DNA of 42,116 nt from an uncultured Photobacterium sp. (GCF_947039875.1 NZ_CAMRAN010000034.1:1-42116); one strand, 5' to 3'; shown: positions 16,694 to 24,721, counted from the stretch's first letter. Numbers and translations are program-made. The notes: generated from the sequence alone by a model not told the origin.

Positions 16694-17598
16694 GCTTGAT
16701 CCTTACTAACAGCAAATTGCATTGCTTCAACTAATGTGGTTAAGTTTTGCTGCATCTCAATTTCTACTTTATTCGCTTCATATTCACCGTGCGTCATATG
16801 TGAAAAACGGTATAACTTCACTCCCGTTGCTTTTTCTATGGTGTCGACGTAACGATTAGGCATATTTAATTCATAAAACAATACATCAATACCTGATTGC
16901 TTTATTTTTTCGATGGTTTCTTGCAGTTGACTCGCACTAGGTTCAACACCATGTGCTGGTTCAATCACTGCCGCGACATCAACACCAAATTCTTGTAATA
17001 AATAACCGTAAGCATTATGCGTTGTCGCAACTTTCATTCCTGATGTATCTAAATCACCTAGTGTTAACATCGCCTTTCGCTTCATTAATCGAAACGTTTT
17101 TGCATAATCACGGGCATTTTTACGGTATTCACGTGCATTTTCAGGATCAAGTTCAGCTAACTTATTTGCCAGCGTATAAACTTTTTGAATAGTGGTAGAT
17201 AAACCAACAAACGTATGTGGGTTTACAGCACCATCACCAACAGATTGCCCCATTGCGGGTAATAATGGCACATCATTGTTAGCTTTAATAACCACTAAAT
17301 CATCACGTTGAGCCGCATCAATCACTTTCAGAGCAAAGTCATCGTGACCAATACCATTTACAACAATTACATCCATTTGTTTTAAACGACGTAAATCATT
17401 AGGTTGTGGTAAATAGTTATGCGGATTAAAACCTGCATCAACTAGAGGAAGAATATCGGCCTTATCGCCAACGACCGCTTTAACGTAACTATAATAAGGC
17501 TGCAATGTGATACCGATAGTTAATTTTTCAGCGGCAATACTCGAAAAGCTTGCGAATAATGCAACAGCTGTTAATGCTGTTTTAATGACTATTTTCAT
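16690..17598 (-). CDS. Metal ABC transporter substrate-binding protein (ZnuA/TroA family)
   Basis: A 302-residue periplasmic protein with a Sec signal (MKIVIKTALTAVALFASFSS, cut after IAA). It captures a divalent metal and passes it to the permease. Likely ligands are His60 in FNPHNYLPQP, His128 in NPHTFVGL and His194 in THNAYGYLL, with an acidic residue in FYELNMPNR. A three-His set resembles zinc-binding ZnuA more than manganese or iron binders such as PsaA, which have Glu at the third place. The long His-rich loop of ZnuA is absent. This contrasts with the Fur-like sites upstream of the operon, so the metal is uncertain. The next gene overlaps it by four bases; the preceding one ends 69 bp upstream. 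Confidence 0.9.
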   Translation of the reverse strand: MKIVIKTALTAVALFASFSSIAAEKLTIGITLQPYYSYVKAVVGDKADILPLVDAGFNPHNYLPQPNDLRRLKQMDVIVVNGIGHDDFALKVIDAAQRDDLVVIKANNDVPLLPAMGQSVGDGAVNPHTFVGLSTTIQKVYTLANKLAELDPENAREYRKNARDYAKTFRLMKRKAMLTLGDLDTSGMKVATTHNAYGYLLQEFGVDVAAVIEPAHGVEPSASQLQETIEKIKQSGIDVLFYELNMPNRYVDTIEKATGVKLYRFSHMTHGEYEANKVEIEMQQNLTTLVEAMQFAVSKDQA

Positions 17599-17667
17599 AA
17601 TATTTTTACTTCAATGTTAAGAAATGAATACACCGCAAGCAATACACGATAAGTAAAACAAAAGAGG

Positions 17668-18252
17668 TTAATGCGCTAACGCTTGTTTATTACTGTCGTG
17701 ATTAAACACAATCTGTGTCCAACCTTGATCAATCAATTGTTGCGGTTCAAAAGCACCATCATTGTTAGTGAACAGTGGTGTTGTCTGTTTAGAAAGAGCC
17801 AACCAAATATCAGGTTCAGGGCGACTGCTATTAAGAATAACGGAAGATGCCCCCTGATTGTCACGGCGCAAACCTTGATAAATTGCGTCATTAATATGCT
17901 GCCACTGATGACGGCCTTTACGCTCCCAACTTTTATCTTCAATAAATGGCGCTAACCATAATTCAGATAACTCAGCCATATTTGGCCAATGATTCTGATG
18001 TTCAAATTCACGGCTATCTTGATGTAAATTCCGAATTTCTTCATGTGCCAAACGCAACTCAGCTACCATCGCGAGTTCTTCTGAACTTAACTCAGTGACC
18101 GCAATTTGATGAGCATCCAATGGTTGTATTTTTGTTTTATTTTGGTGATACGGTAACAACACCGTGGCAAGTAACAGAATAGAAACGATAATACCGCCAA
18201 CCCATTTCCCTTCCTTACTGCCATTATCTGAAGATACGGCTTGACGGATCAT
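17668..18252 (-). CDS. DUF6162-like single-pass membrane protein
   Basis: A 194-residue protein with a short cytoplasmic start, one membrane helix near residues 18-34 (VGGIIVSILLLATVLLPY) and a periplasmic part with an EELAMVAELRLAHEEIRNLH helix and a WERKGRHQWQHINDAIYQGL segment. It resembles a family annotated as DUF6162, found beside metal ABC transporters in Vibrionaceae; this identification is from memory of the context and is moderate. The position directly before the binding-protein gene, with an ATGA overlap with the gene upstream, suggests a helper in metal delivery, perhaps passing metal between periplasmic proteins. Several His residues (HEEIRNLHQ, EHQNHWPN) could bind metal. No catalytic motif is visible. 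Confidence 0.6.
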   Translation of the reverse strand: MIRQAVSSDNGSKEGKWVGGIIVSILLLATVLLPYHQNKTKIQPLDAHQIAVTELSSEELAMVAELRLAHEEIRNLHQDSREFEHQNHWPNMAELSELWLAPFIEDKSWERKGRHQWQHINDAIYQGLRRDNQGASSVILNSSRPEPDIWLALSKQTTPLFTNNDGAFEPQQLIDQGWTQIVFNHDSNKQALAH

Positions 18253-18572
18253 TTTTCTTTAATCTCAACAACATCGACTTCTACTGGACTTTCATGCCCG
18301 GAATCAAACACTAAATAGAAATCAGTTTCAGGTTTAGAAAATTCAGCAATAGAACGTTTATCGGTGTTTACTTTAGCAATCAAATTATCATCGTAATCAT
18401 ACATATTAACGTTGTAATCAACTGCTTTACTGCCATCACTGTAGCCGGTTTCACATGCCACTTTATCGCTTTCAAACCAACAACTCATTAATGGAAAATG
18501 TGCATGAGCGGCACTTGAAAATAATCCTAACGTTAAGATTGATAACGTGATCATCGGTAACTGCTTTTTCAT
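18249..18572 (-). CDS. Small periplasmic protein with predicted mature N-terminal His
   Basis: I place the start at 18572 (GAGG five bases upstream), giving 107 residues; an upstream ATG at 18593 is less likely. The signal peptide MKKQLPMITLSILTLGLFSS ends in an AHA cleavage site, so the mature protein should begin HFPLMSCWF. The mature part is about 83 residues, acidic, with two cysteines (SCWFESDKVACETGYSDG) that may form a disulphide, and beta-type sequence to the end. I do not recognise the family. An N-terminal His is known to bind copper in CopC-like and histidine-brace proteins, and the next protein encoded upstream also has one. The gene overlaps the DUF6162-like gene by four bases, so it belongs to the metal operon. 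Confidence 0.7.
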   Translation of the reverse strand: MKKQLPMITLSILTLGLFSSAAHAHFPLMSCWFESDKVACETGYSDGSKAVDYNVNMYDYDDNLIAKVNTDKRSIAEFSKPETDFYLVFDSGHESPVEVDVVEIKEK

Positions 18573-18593
18573 AACAACCTCAAACCTGCCCAT

Positions 18594-18670
18594 GTAGTGG
18601 GTGTAGGTTACACATTGTGGGTAAAGGTAACGTGCTGTATCTAGATCAGAAACAGCACATTGATAAATAG
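18594..18670 (-). other. Intergenic hairpins inside the metal operon
   Basis: Two hairpins lie between the DUF4198 gene and the small periplasmic gene: GTGCTGT/ACAGCAC (18632-18638 with 18652-18658) and GTGTA/TACAC (18601-18605 with 18609-18613). No T-run follows, so they are more likely to affect mRNA stability or differential expression than to terminate. Confidence 0.45.
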
Positions 18671-19504
18671 TTAGTGTAGCGATGCTTCAAAAGTGATATG
18701 CACGTTAACGTTAGCAGTATCTACCATTGGGTTATTAGCAACTTCACCGCGGTAGTTAGCTTTCATAATATAGCGACCCGCAATTTCAGGTGTGAAAGTC
18801 ACCTTACCGTCTTTATCACTGATAACATCAATCTGTTGTTGATGATTACGGTATAACGTTCCTTCACGGGTTACTTCCGCTACAACGCCTGCTTGTGGTT
18901 TACCATTAAAGTAAAATTGGAATGTCACTGGCTCACCCTCAATAATATCGGCTGGGTGAGTGATCGGAAGCAACTCTAAATATTTGCCAGTAATCTCCAT
19001 TGCCTTAGTGCTTGGCTTACCTACGGTTACGTATGTTTCAGCACGGGTGTAACCCACTTGAGTGACAACGTCACGTGATTTTGGTGGTAATACAGCATCA
19101 CGCTCAACTTTGTTAGCTGCGATCCATTTCACAGTGTCACGACGACCCGCTTTGTATTGAGTAAAATATACTGGCGTCTGATTTACTTGAATTTTATGTG
19201 TGCCTTGCTCTTCAAAATAAAAATCAAAAATAGCACGACGTTTACCACGAATAGTAAAATTAGGACGCTCATTACGCCCATCAGGCATGATCACTTCAGC
19301 TGTTTCTGTACTTGCTGGCTTATCATAAACAAACGTGCCATGTGAAGCGGTAACATCAAAAGATAACCAATCCCCCCCCTCTTTTGATACGGTAAAATGT
19401 GAAGGTAATATCCAACGAGGGTGTGCATTTGCTGTTGCTGATACCGTTAAGCCTGCAATCACCGCACATGCCAGAGAAAACGCTTTTATTTTATTATTTT
19501 TCAT
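18671..19504 (-). CDS. DUF4198 periplasmic protein, putative metal-handling
   Basis: From the ATG at 19504 the protein has 277 residues. The signal peptide (MKNNKIKAFSLACAVIAGLT) ends in ANA, so the mature chain begins HPRWILPSHFTVS. The mature N-terminal AHPRW...PSHF is the hallmark of DUF4198 proteins, which have Ig-like beta domains and are often encoded beside TonB receptors, nickel/cobalt transporters or other metal uptake genes. The C-terminal part (EGEPVTFQFYFNGKPQAGVV, then VTREGTLYR and GRYIMKANYRG) is a carboxypeptidase-regulatory-like beta domain. A free N-terminal His can coordinate metal together with inner His residues. It lies 14 bp after the DUF2271 gene. An alternative TTG start at 19522 is less likely. 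The function is inferred from context. Confidence 0.82.
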   Translation of the reverse strand: MKNNKIKAFSLACAVIAGLTVSATANAHPRWILPSHFTVSKEGGDWLSFDVTASHGTFVYDKPASTETAEVIMPDGRNERPNFTIRGKRRAIFDFYFEEQGTHKIQVNQTPVYFTQYKAGRRDTVKWIAANKVERDAVLPPKSRDVVTQVGYTRAETYVTVGKPSTKAMEITGKYLELLPITHPADIIEGEPVTFQFYFNGKPQAGVVAEVTREGTLYRNHQQQIDVISDKDGKVTFTPEIAGRYIMKANYRGEVANNPMVDTANVNVHITFEASLH

Positions 19505-19518
19505 AACGTTACTATTAC

Positions 19519-20043
19519 TCAAAGTTTATAATTAAGTTGAATAGCACCTGTTTCTTCTGTCGGTGCAATAACATGGCTAAACGCGTTTTCGCCTAGCTCA
19601 ATTTTTTGTCGTAAATAGTTGCGACCACCATGTTCACGCACAACTTCAACGTAGAAAATGTAATTACCTTGTTCAACACGTTGGCCTTTATCATTTAAAC
19701 CATCCCAGACAAATTTATATTCACCAGCAGGACGGGTGGCTGACGTTACCGCATCAACTAACTCACGATCATAACGACCGACTTTTCGCCACCAGCTGCG
19801 TAAATCTTTTAACCACTCATCTTTACCGACCCATAACTGCACTGTACGTACGGGTTTACGCTGTTGATCTTCGATCCAAACCGCAACATAAGGACGGGCA
19901 TACATGGTGGTATCAATAGCCGGTAGCGCAAAATTCACTTCTAGTTGTGCTGCTTCCGGTACGGGTTTAGCTATTGCACTGGCCAATGGTGTTAACAATA
20001 ACGCGACCAATAATGGTTTTTTGATGATGTGAAACACGGTCAT
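19519..20043 (-). CDS. DUF2271 periplasmic protein
   Basis: A 174-residue exported protein (signal MTVFHIIKKPLLVALLLTPL, cut near ASAIA). The mature part carries the DUF2271 pattern: RPYVAVWIEDQQRKPVRTVQ, then LWVGKDEWLKDLRSWWRK, TSATRPAGEYKFVWDG, and QGNYIFYVEVVREHGG. DUF2271 genes regularly accompany PepSY membrane proteins and DUF4198 proteins in iron-regulated clusters of Vibrio and Shewanella relatives; the biochemical role is unknown. AAGG seven bases upstream supports the ATG. It comes 37 bp after the PepSY gene stop and 14 bp before DUF4198. Confidence 0.85.
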   Translation of the reverse strand: MTVFHIIKKPLLVALLLTPLASAIAKPVPEAAQLEVNFALPAIDTTMYARPYVAVWIEDQQRKPVRTVQLWVGKDEWLKDLRSWWRKVGRYDRELVDAVTSATRPAGEYKFVWDGLNDKGQRVEQGNYIFYVEVVREHGGRNYLRQKIELGENAFSHVIAPTEETGAIQLNYKL

Positions 20044-20080
20044 AATGAACCTTCAATAAAATCGACAATCAAATACTGGC

Positions 20081-20722
20081 TTATGGCACAGCAACAATAT
20101 AAATCAGTAAACTCACCACAGAGCCCAACCCCATCCATTTCAATGAAGTACGAAAAGTTTTCTTTTTTGGGATCAACAAGCACACGCCAGTTAAAACAAA
20201 CAACACCATTAATACTGCAGTAATATCAATAAACCAGCGCCAAACCTCACCACTATTACGCCCTTTATGGAGATCATTAAGCACTGCAATCACACCATAA
20301 TGGGTACTTTCAATAGTGGCTTGTGCGGTTGTCATATCAATAAATACCGTGGCGTTATAACCAGGGCCTTTATAATCCAGTGAAATTTCACCTTCGACTA
20401 ACTCATCACCATCGATATCTGTAAAAATATCTATAGCTGACGGTGTTCCACGAACCTCACCATGCTTGGCAAGATATGCTATTAATGCAGAACGATTTGG
20501 TGCAAAAGGCCCTTTTTCTGACGCTAATAACTTATTGGGAATTACAAGTTGTTGCTCAACCACATTTGGTGATTGGCTAACAAAAAGATGCGGTCGATTT
20601 AATGTAATGCCTGTGATAGCAAAAAATAACACCACCAGCAGTAGTGCCATTGAAATATAAATATGTAAACGTCGCGCCCATAGTTGCACGGCTTTATTTT
20701 TTAACACCATCACTAACATCAT
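20081..20722 (-). CDS. PepSY-associated membrane protein, possible haem-type reductase
   Basis: A 213-residue protein with an N-terminal helix preceded by ARRLHIYISMALLL, a periplasmic PepSY-like loop (residues about 45-140) and two C-terminal helices after LNDLHKGRNSGEVWRW. The conserved RRLH and DLHKGRNSG histidines are typical of small PepSY-TM proteins of iron-regulated loci (relatives of PiuB/FoxB type reductases) and could bind haem or move electrons to release metal from a chelate. It is the first gene of the metal operon, just downstream of Fur-like sites at 20745-20775. The start is uncertain because several in-frame ATG/GTG codons occur within the first six codons and none has a clear ribosome site. 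Confidence 0.8.
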   Translation of the reverse strand: MMLVMVLKNKAVQLWARRLHIYISMALLLVVLFFAITGITLNRPHLFVSQSPNVVEQQLVIPNKLLASEKGPFAPNRSALIAYLAKHGEVRGTPSAIDIFTDIDGDELVEGEISLDYKGPGYNATVFIDMTTAQATIESTHYGVIAVLNDLHKGRNSGEVWRWFIDITAVLMVLFVLTGVCLLIPKKKTFRTSLKWMGLGSVVSLLIYIVAVP

Positions 20723-20744
20723 GCATAAGAGTAACTGGAATAAT

Positions 20745-20775
20745 GATAATTTAATTGATAATCGTTCTTATTGGC
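20745..20775 (-). promoter_or_regulatory. Putative Fur-binding region of the PepSY/metal operon
   Basis: Two overlapping 19-mers resemble the Fur box: GATAATTTAATTGATAATC (20745-20763, 13 of 19 to the GATAATGATAATCATTATC consensus) and GATAATCGTTCTTATTGGC (20757-20775, 12 of 19). They lie 23-53 bp before the first gene's start, a normal operator position. No zinc-type Zur palindrome was recognised. Confidence 0.6.
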
Positions 20776-20821
20776 ATTCAATTTACATTGTTTACGTTGG
20801 TTAGAAACGCGTTACGAAATA

Positions 20822-20881
20822 GAGGTGCGAGGTGCGAGGTGCGAGGTGCGAGGTGCGAGGTGCGAGGTGCGAGGTGCGAGG
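20822..20881. repeat. 7-bp tandem repeat GAGGTGC, about 8.6 copies
   Basis: Eight perfect GAGGTGC units plus GAGG form a GC-rich block in AT-rich surroundings. It lies between the eptA terminator and the metal-operon promoter, 46 bp from the nearest Fur-like site. Its length can change by slipped-strand mispairing. Confidence 0.95.
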
Positions 20882-20905
20882 ATAATAAAGGCTATAAAAA
20901 AATAA

Positions 20906-20931
20906 ACCCCTAATAAAAGATCATTAGGGGT
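20906..20931 (-). terminator. Terminator of eptA
   Basis: A 9-bp stem ACCCCTAAT/ATTAGGGGT with an 8-base loop, followed on the minus strand by TTATTTTTTT. Confidence 0.9.
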
Positions 20932-20960
20932 AATATTTAACGTTGATCCATATAAACTGT

Positions 20961-22610
20961 CTAATTAGTACGACATTGACGGAAAATATCTTGCTTCGGT
21001 TTATAAACAGACGTCTTCACATTCATAATACCTAACATGGAACTAAAGACATTATCTTGTGAATAATCTCCTTGTTTCGCGTTAGTCGCCAGATTCTTAA
21101 GACAAGTGAGATTTAACCCACGATCTTGAGAAAAACCTTTAGAGAACCACATCATCATTGGCACTGTTGTTTGGTATTTAGGCGCTAAACTATAAGGTGT
21201 ACTATGTAAATATAAACCGCCCTCACCTAGTGATTCACCATGATCTGAAATATAAAATAATGCTGTATTATATTTATCACTGTAATCTTTTAACTTTTGG
21301 ATCAATTGACTGATCATATAATCGGTATACAAAATTGTATTGTCATAACTATTTACTATTTGTTCTTTAGTACAATTTTCAATATCAGCCCGCTGACAAT
21401 CAGGTTTAAAAAATGCACGGTCTTTGGGGTAACGCTTATAATACGTTGGCCCATGACTTCCCATAATATGTAGCGTAATAAACTTGCTACCCTTCATATT
21501 CGCGATGTCTTGATCAAAATTATTCAATAACGCCATATCAAGACATGATTCACCATCACATAACGGATCTTCAGCACTATGGTTCAAGGTTATTTTTTGA
21601 ATATGATCACCTGCGCCTTTATCTCCGCCATCGTTTTCTTTCCACAACATCGAAATGCCAGCGCGATGCAGAATGTCAATAAATGTATCTTGGTTATAGG
21701 CAATCGCTTTTTTATAGTTACTGCGATTCATTGCAGAGAACATACAAGGAACAGAGACTGCTGTAGCGGTGCCACAAGATGATACATTTTTAAATGAAAT
21801 CATATTATCAGGCTGAGTATATCGATTCGTTGGGCGCTCATAGCCATTTGCTTGATAATTTTGAGAGCGTGCGGTTTCACCAAGAACAAACACAAACAAC
21901 GTCGGTTTACCATTAGATGTTGTTGCCGTTACCAACTTAGCATCAGTGCCAATGTGTTGATAAGGGATAGGTTTAGTTAAATAAGTTCGATCAATATATT
22001 TAATACCAGTATAAACATATGACGGGTTAATTACTCGATTAAGATATTTATTATTACGCCCTACAGACGCATAGTCTTTGTAGAAGAAGGCAGCAATTAA
22101 TACAATAACAATAATAGATGCAACAATGGATATTATTTTATATATTACAAATGTTTTAATAAAAGATTGCTTCTTTACCTTTATAGCTATAATAAATAAA
22201 CAAGGAATAATACCAAGAATGAAAATAGTTATAAAACCAGATAAACTTAGATAAGAAAGTGCCTCACCACTATTGGTTTCAAATATATTCTCCATCATTC
22301 CATAATCAAAAATAATCCCATAATGATAGGATGCATAAGCTATTATAGCTGAAATAAAGGTAAGAACACTAAACAATAAACGCCCAATATAAGGCCACGC
22401 TAAAAGTTGAAAAATAATGTTAAGCGCAGCAATAAGAAAGATAGGCAGTGATATTATAAAACCCACACTCACGATTTCTAGTTTTGATAGTATTTCATAA
22501 AACTTTTGCCATAGTGGAATATTTAAGACAATCCCAAAATATATAGCAATTAAAAAAACCAATATATTATAATTTAATTCTTTATTAAAAATAGAAGAAG
22601 AACGCTTCAT
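20961..22610 (-). CDS. eptA: Phosphoethanolamine transferase (lipid A modification)
   Basis: A 549-residue inner-membrane enzyme of normal EptA length. Five N-terminal helices (for example YNILVFLIAIYFGIVLNIPL) are followed by a periplasmic sulfatase-fold domain. The catalytic motif FVLGETARSQNYQANGY contains the nucleophile Thr. Other landmarks are NVSSCGTATAVSVPCMFS, KENDGGDKGAGDH, HIMGSHGPTYYKRYP and the zinc-site ISDHGESLGE. It moves phosphoethanolamine from phosphatidylethanolamine onto lipid A, lowering surface charge and raising resistance to cationic peptides. Paired cysteines (CDGESC, CQRADIENC) match the disulphides of this family. It is transcribed alone and splits the TonB2 cluster from the metal importer operon. 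A tandem repeat lies just upstream and may tune expression. Confidence 0.93.
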   Translation of the reverse strand: MKRSSSIFNKELNYNILVFLIAIYFGIVLNIPLWQKFYEILSKLEIVSVGFIISLPIFLIAALNIIFQLLAWPYIGRLLFSVLTFISAIIAYASYHYGIIFDYGMMENIFETNSGEALSYLSLSGFITIFILGIIPCLFIIAIKVKKQSFIKTFVIYKIISIVASIIVIVLIAAFFYKDYASVGRNNKYLNRVINPSYVYTGIKYIDRTYLTKPIPYQHIGTDAKLVTATTSNGKPTLFVFVLGETARSQNYQANGYERPTNRYTQPDNMISFKNVSSCGTATAVSVPCMFSAMNRSNYKKAIAYNQDTFIDILHRAGISMLWKENDGGDKGAGDHIQKITLNHSAEDPLCDGESCLDMALLNNFDQDIANMKGSKFITLHIMGSHGPTYYKRYPKDRAFFKPDCQRADIENCTKEQIVNSYDNTILYTDYMISQLIQKLKDYSDKYNTALFYISDHGESLGEGGLYLHSTPYSLAPKYQTTVPMMMWFSKGFSQDRGLNLTCLKNLATNAKQGDYSQDNVFSSMLGIMNVKTSVYKPKQDIFRQCRTN

Positions 22611-22677
22611 TTATCTAACCTAAAATAATAACACAACGAAATGTCAGCCGATGACGATTTTTATGCGCACAAGTATA

Positions 22678-22732
22678 CTATATACCTATATACCTATATA
22701 CCTATATACCTATATACCTATATACCTATATA
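22678..22732. repeat. 8-bp tandem repeat CTATATAC, nearly 7 copies, upstream of eptA
   Basis: Six perfect CTATATAC units plus seven bases of a seventh, 68-122 bp before the eptA start codon. The unit itself contains TATA-like sequence, so changes in copy number could shift or create promoter elements. Confidence 0.95.
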
Positions 22733-22821
22733 AATAGTAGCACTAAATAACTATGCTTTGCGTGTATATTTATTGAAGAGTTAATGCTATTTATGAGAAA
22801 GAAGCTTCTGTTCTATATAAA

Positions 22822-22847
22822 AAAAGCGAGCTTAATAACTCGCTTTT
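22822..22847 (-). terminator. Terminator of the TonB2 operon
   Basis: A 9-bp stem AAAAGCGAG/CTCGCTTTT with an 8-base loop, followed on the minus strand by a further T-run. It lies 37 bp after the TPR gene stop. Confidence 0.9.
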
Positions 22848-22883
22848 ATAAAATAATACCTTATTAGTTTATTGCACTAGCTA

Positions 22884-24071
22884 TTAAGCGCTTACATCCA
22901 TCTTTCGCATCTGGCCTAAATATTTAATCCAACTTTTGGCGGCAGACGATGCCTGAATGTTATTTGCTTGCTTAGCATGAATAATGGCTTGATCGAATTT
23001 ATTCAATTTGTAATAAATACGTACCTTTGCTAATTCAACGTCAGCGCGTTTATCTTTACGTTTAACACGATTAAGCTCAGTTAGTGCTCGTTGATAATGT
23101 CCTTCTTGCAATAGCAATTGTGATAACTGCCAGCGATAATGGTTATCTTTATTCGCTACTACTGCCCACAATGCGATAGCTTTATTCCATTCACGTGCCA
23201 TTTGCCAGTAATTAGCTTGTTCAATTAATAACGTCTTATCACTATTGGCATCTTTCAATGCGGCTATTTGTTCCGCTGCACGTTCTGGAATACCACGCTG
23301 AGCATATAATTGCGCTAATACTTTAAGATCTTGCTGACTCAGTGCCACCCCTTGGTATTTTGCTAACTTTAATGTCGCTAATGCATCAGCATTTTTACCT
23401 GTTCGCATTTGAATACTGGCTAATTGCTGCCACCAAATTAACTTATTTGGTTCAAGTGCGATTAAACGATTCAATGTTGCCGAAGCACCTTGCCACTGTT
23501 TAAGTTGTAACTGTGCCCCAAGCTTAATCGATAACGGTGACATTGCGTCTTTAAGACGATAACCATCATAATGCTTCATCGCTGTTAAAACTTGCTGCCA
23601 TTGTGCTTGCTGGTAATGCGCTTGAGCAATCCGAAGCCACAATTCATCCCCTTTTTGCTTAGCAGGAATATTTTTAGTCAACTTATAATAATGCGGTAGC
23701 GCCTGGCTATATTTAGCTTCTGATAACAAAACATCAGCCAACATGCGTTCAGTCGTCCATGCTTGATCATCATGCAACAAACCACTGTTTACTGCTTTTG
23801 TTAACAAAGAAATAGCTTGTGACTGTTTCCCTTGCTGCCAATAAAACACCCCCAGCATTCGTTGCACATACGCTTTATCGTAGGCAGAACGTGGGTTCAT
23901 TTCAACTAACAGTCCAATGGCTTGAGTAAGCTTATCATTTAATTGTAAGTCATTAGCGCGTTGTACCTTGTTGGCTGTCGCTTGTGATAACTGACCACCA
24001 CTTGCATAAGCATTTGATAATGGCAGTGAGGCCGATAAGGTTAACGCGACAATAAAAGCAATCTTTTTCAT
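22884..24071 (-). CDS. Periplasmic TPR protein of the TonB2 system
   Basis: A 395-residue exported protein (signal MKKIAFIVALTLSASLPLSN, cut near YASGG). The mature part is a chain of tetratricopeptide repeats, for example AYVQRMLGVFYWQQGKQSQA, AKYSQALPHYYKL and EGHYQRALTELNRVKR, about ten helix pairs in all. TPR chains bind partner proteins; this gene is regularly last in TonB2-type operons (DUF3450, TtpC, ExbB2, ExbD2, TonB2, TPR), so it probably scaffolds the periplasmic side of the energy-transducing complex. Its ATG overlaps the tonB2 stop codon by one base, showing tight coupling. Confidence 0.88.
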   Translation of the reverse strand: MKKIAFIVALTLSASLPLSNAYASGGQLSQATANKVQRANDLQLNDKLTQAIGLLVEMNPRSAYDKAYVQRMLGVFYWQQGKQSQAISLLTKAVNSGLLHDDQAWTTERMLADVLLSEAKYSQALPHYYKLTKNIPAKQKGDELWLRIAQAHYQQAQWQQVLTAMKHYDGYRLKDAMSPLSIKLGAQLQLKQWQGASATLNRLIALEPNKLIWWQQLASIQMRTGKNADALATLKLAKYQGVALSQQDLKVLAQLYAQRGIPERAAEQIAALKDANSDKTLLIEQANYWQMAREWNKAIALWAVVANKDNHYRWQLSQLLLQEGHYQRALTELNRVKRKDKRADVELAKVRIYYKLNKFDQAIIHAKQANNIQASSAAKSWIKYLGQMRKMDVSA

Positions 24072-24721
24072 TATTGATTCAACCTAAATTCAAGACGTAC
24101 TGTCTGCCCTTGTTGTGCCATAGCCGTGCCATTAACGACTTGTGGTTGGTACTTCCACTTACGTAATGCACGAATGGCTTCCTTATCAAATAAACGACGA
24201 GGCTTGGCATCCATAACAGCAATATCGATTGGTCGACCTTGAGTATCAATGGTGAATTTAAGCACCACATACCCTTCTTTACCTTGACGTAAAGCTCGAG
24301 ATGGATAACGCGGCTCAACGCGATAAAGAGGCATCGCTTGTTGAGATTTACCTAATCCGTCACCTATTGCTGCTGCACTACTGAAATCAGTAAATTTAGG
24401 CGCGTTAACCGCTAAACCATGAATAGACGTATCTAAACCTAAGCTAGGAATTGACGCCATTGGCATCGTCGTTGATGTTGCCGCTTGTGACTGCGACGGT
24501 TGCGCTTCAGGTGGTGGCGTTGGCGTTTCTGGCGGTGGTGGAGCAACACGCTGACGACGCTGTGGCGCTTGTTCGTGTTCAACCATCACCATATTAAACG
24601 CTAACGGCGGTGCATTATCTTGAGGTTGATGATTACCGTTATCGACCATCCATGCCATCAGCGTAAACAGACCTAAAGCCACCGCGAGCGCCAATGGCAA
24701 CGCCATTAATATGCGCATCAT
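24071..24721 (-). CDS. tonB2: TonB2 energy transducer
   Basis: A 216-residue TonB with one N-terminal membrane helix (LMALPLALAVALGLFTLMAW), a Pro-rich spacer (PPPPETPTPPPEAQ) and a C-terminal domain with RVEPRYPSRALRQGKEGYVV, then FTIDTQGRPIDI and ALRKWKYQP. It transmits proton-motive energy from ExbB2/ExbD2 to outer-membrane receptors. It is of the short TonB2 type known in Vibrionaceae. The start overlaps the exbD2 stop by one base. The receptor encoded upstream (27980-30055) is a likely client. Confidence 0.93.
   Translation of the reverse strand: MMRILMALPLALAVALGLFTLMAWMVDNGNHQPQDNAPPLAFNMVMVEHEQAPQRRQRVAPPPPETPTPPPEAQPSQSQAATSTTMPMASIPSLGLDTSIHGLAVNAPKFTDFSSAAAIGDGLGKSQQAMPLYRVEPRYPSRALRQGKEGYVVLKFTIDTQGRPIDIAVMDAKPRRLFDKEAIRALRKWKYQPQVVNGTAMAQQGQTVRLEFRLNQ

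Noticed and set aside
16690..17598. Naming the binding protein znuA and the importer znuABC
   Set aside because: Ligands resemble ZnuA, but the His-rich loop is absent, no Zur site is seen, gene content differs and Fur-like boxes are present; a gene symbol would overstate what is known.
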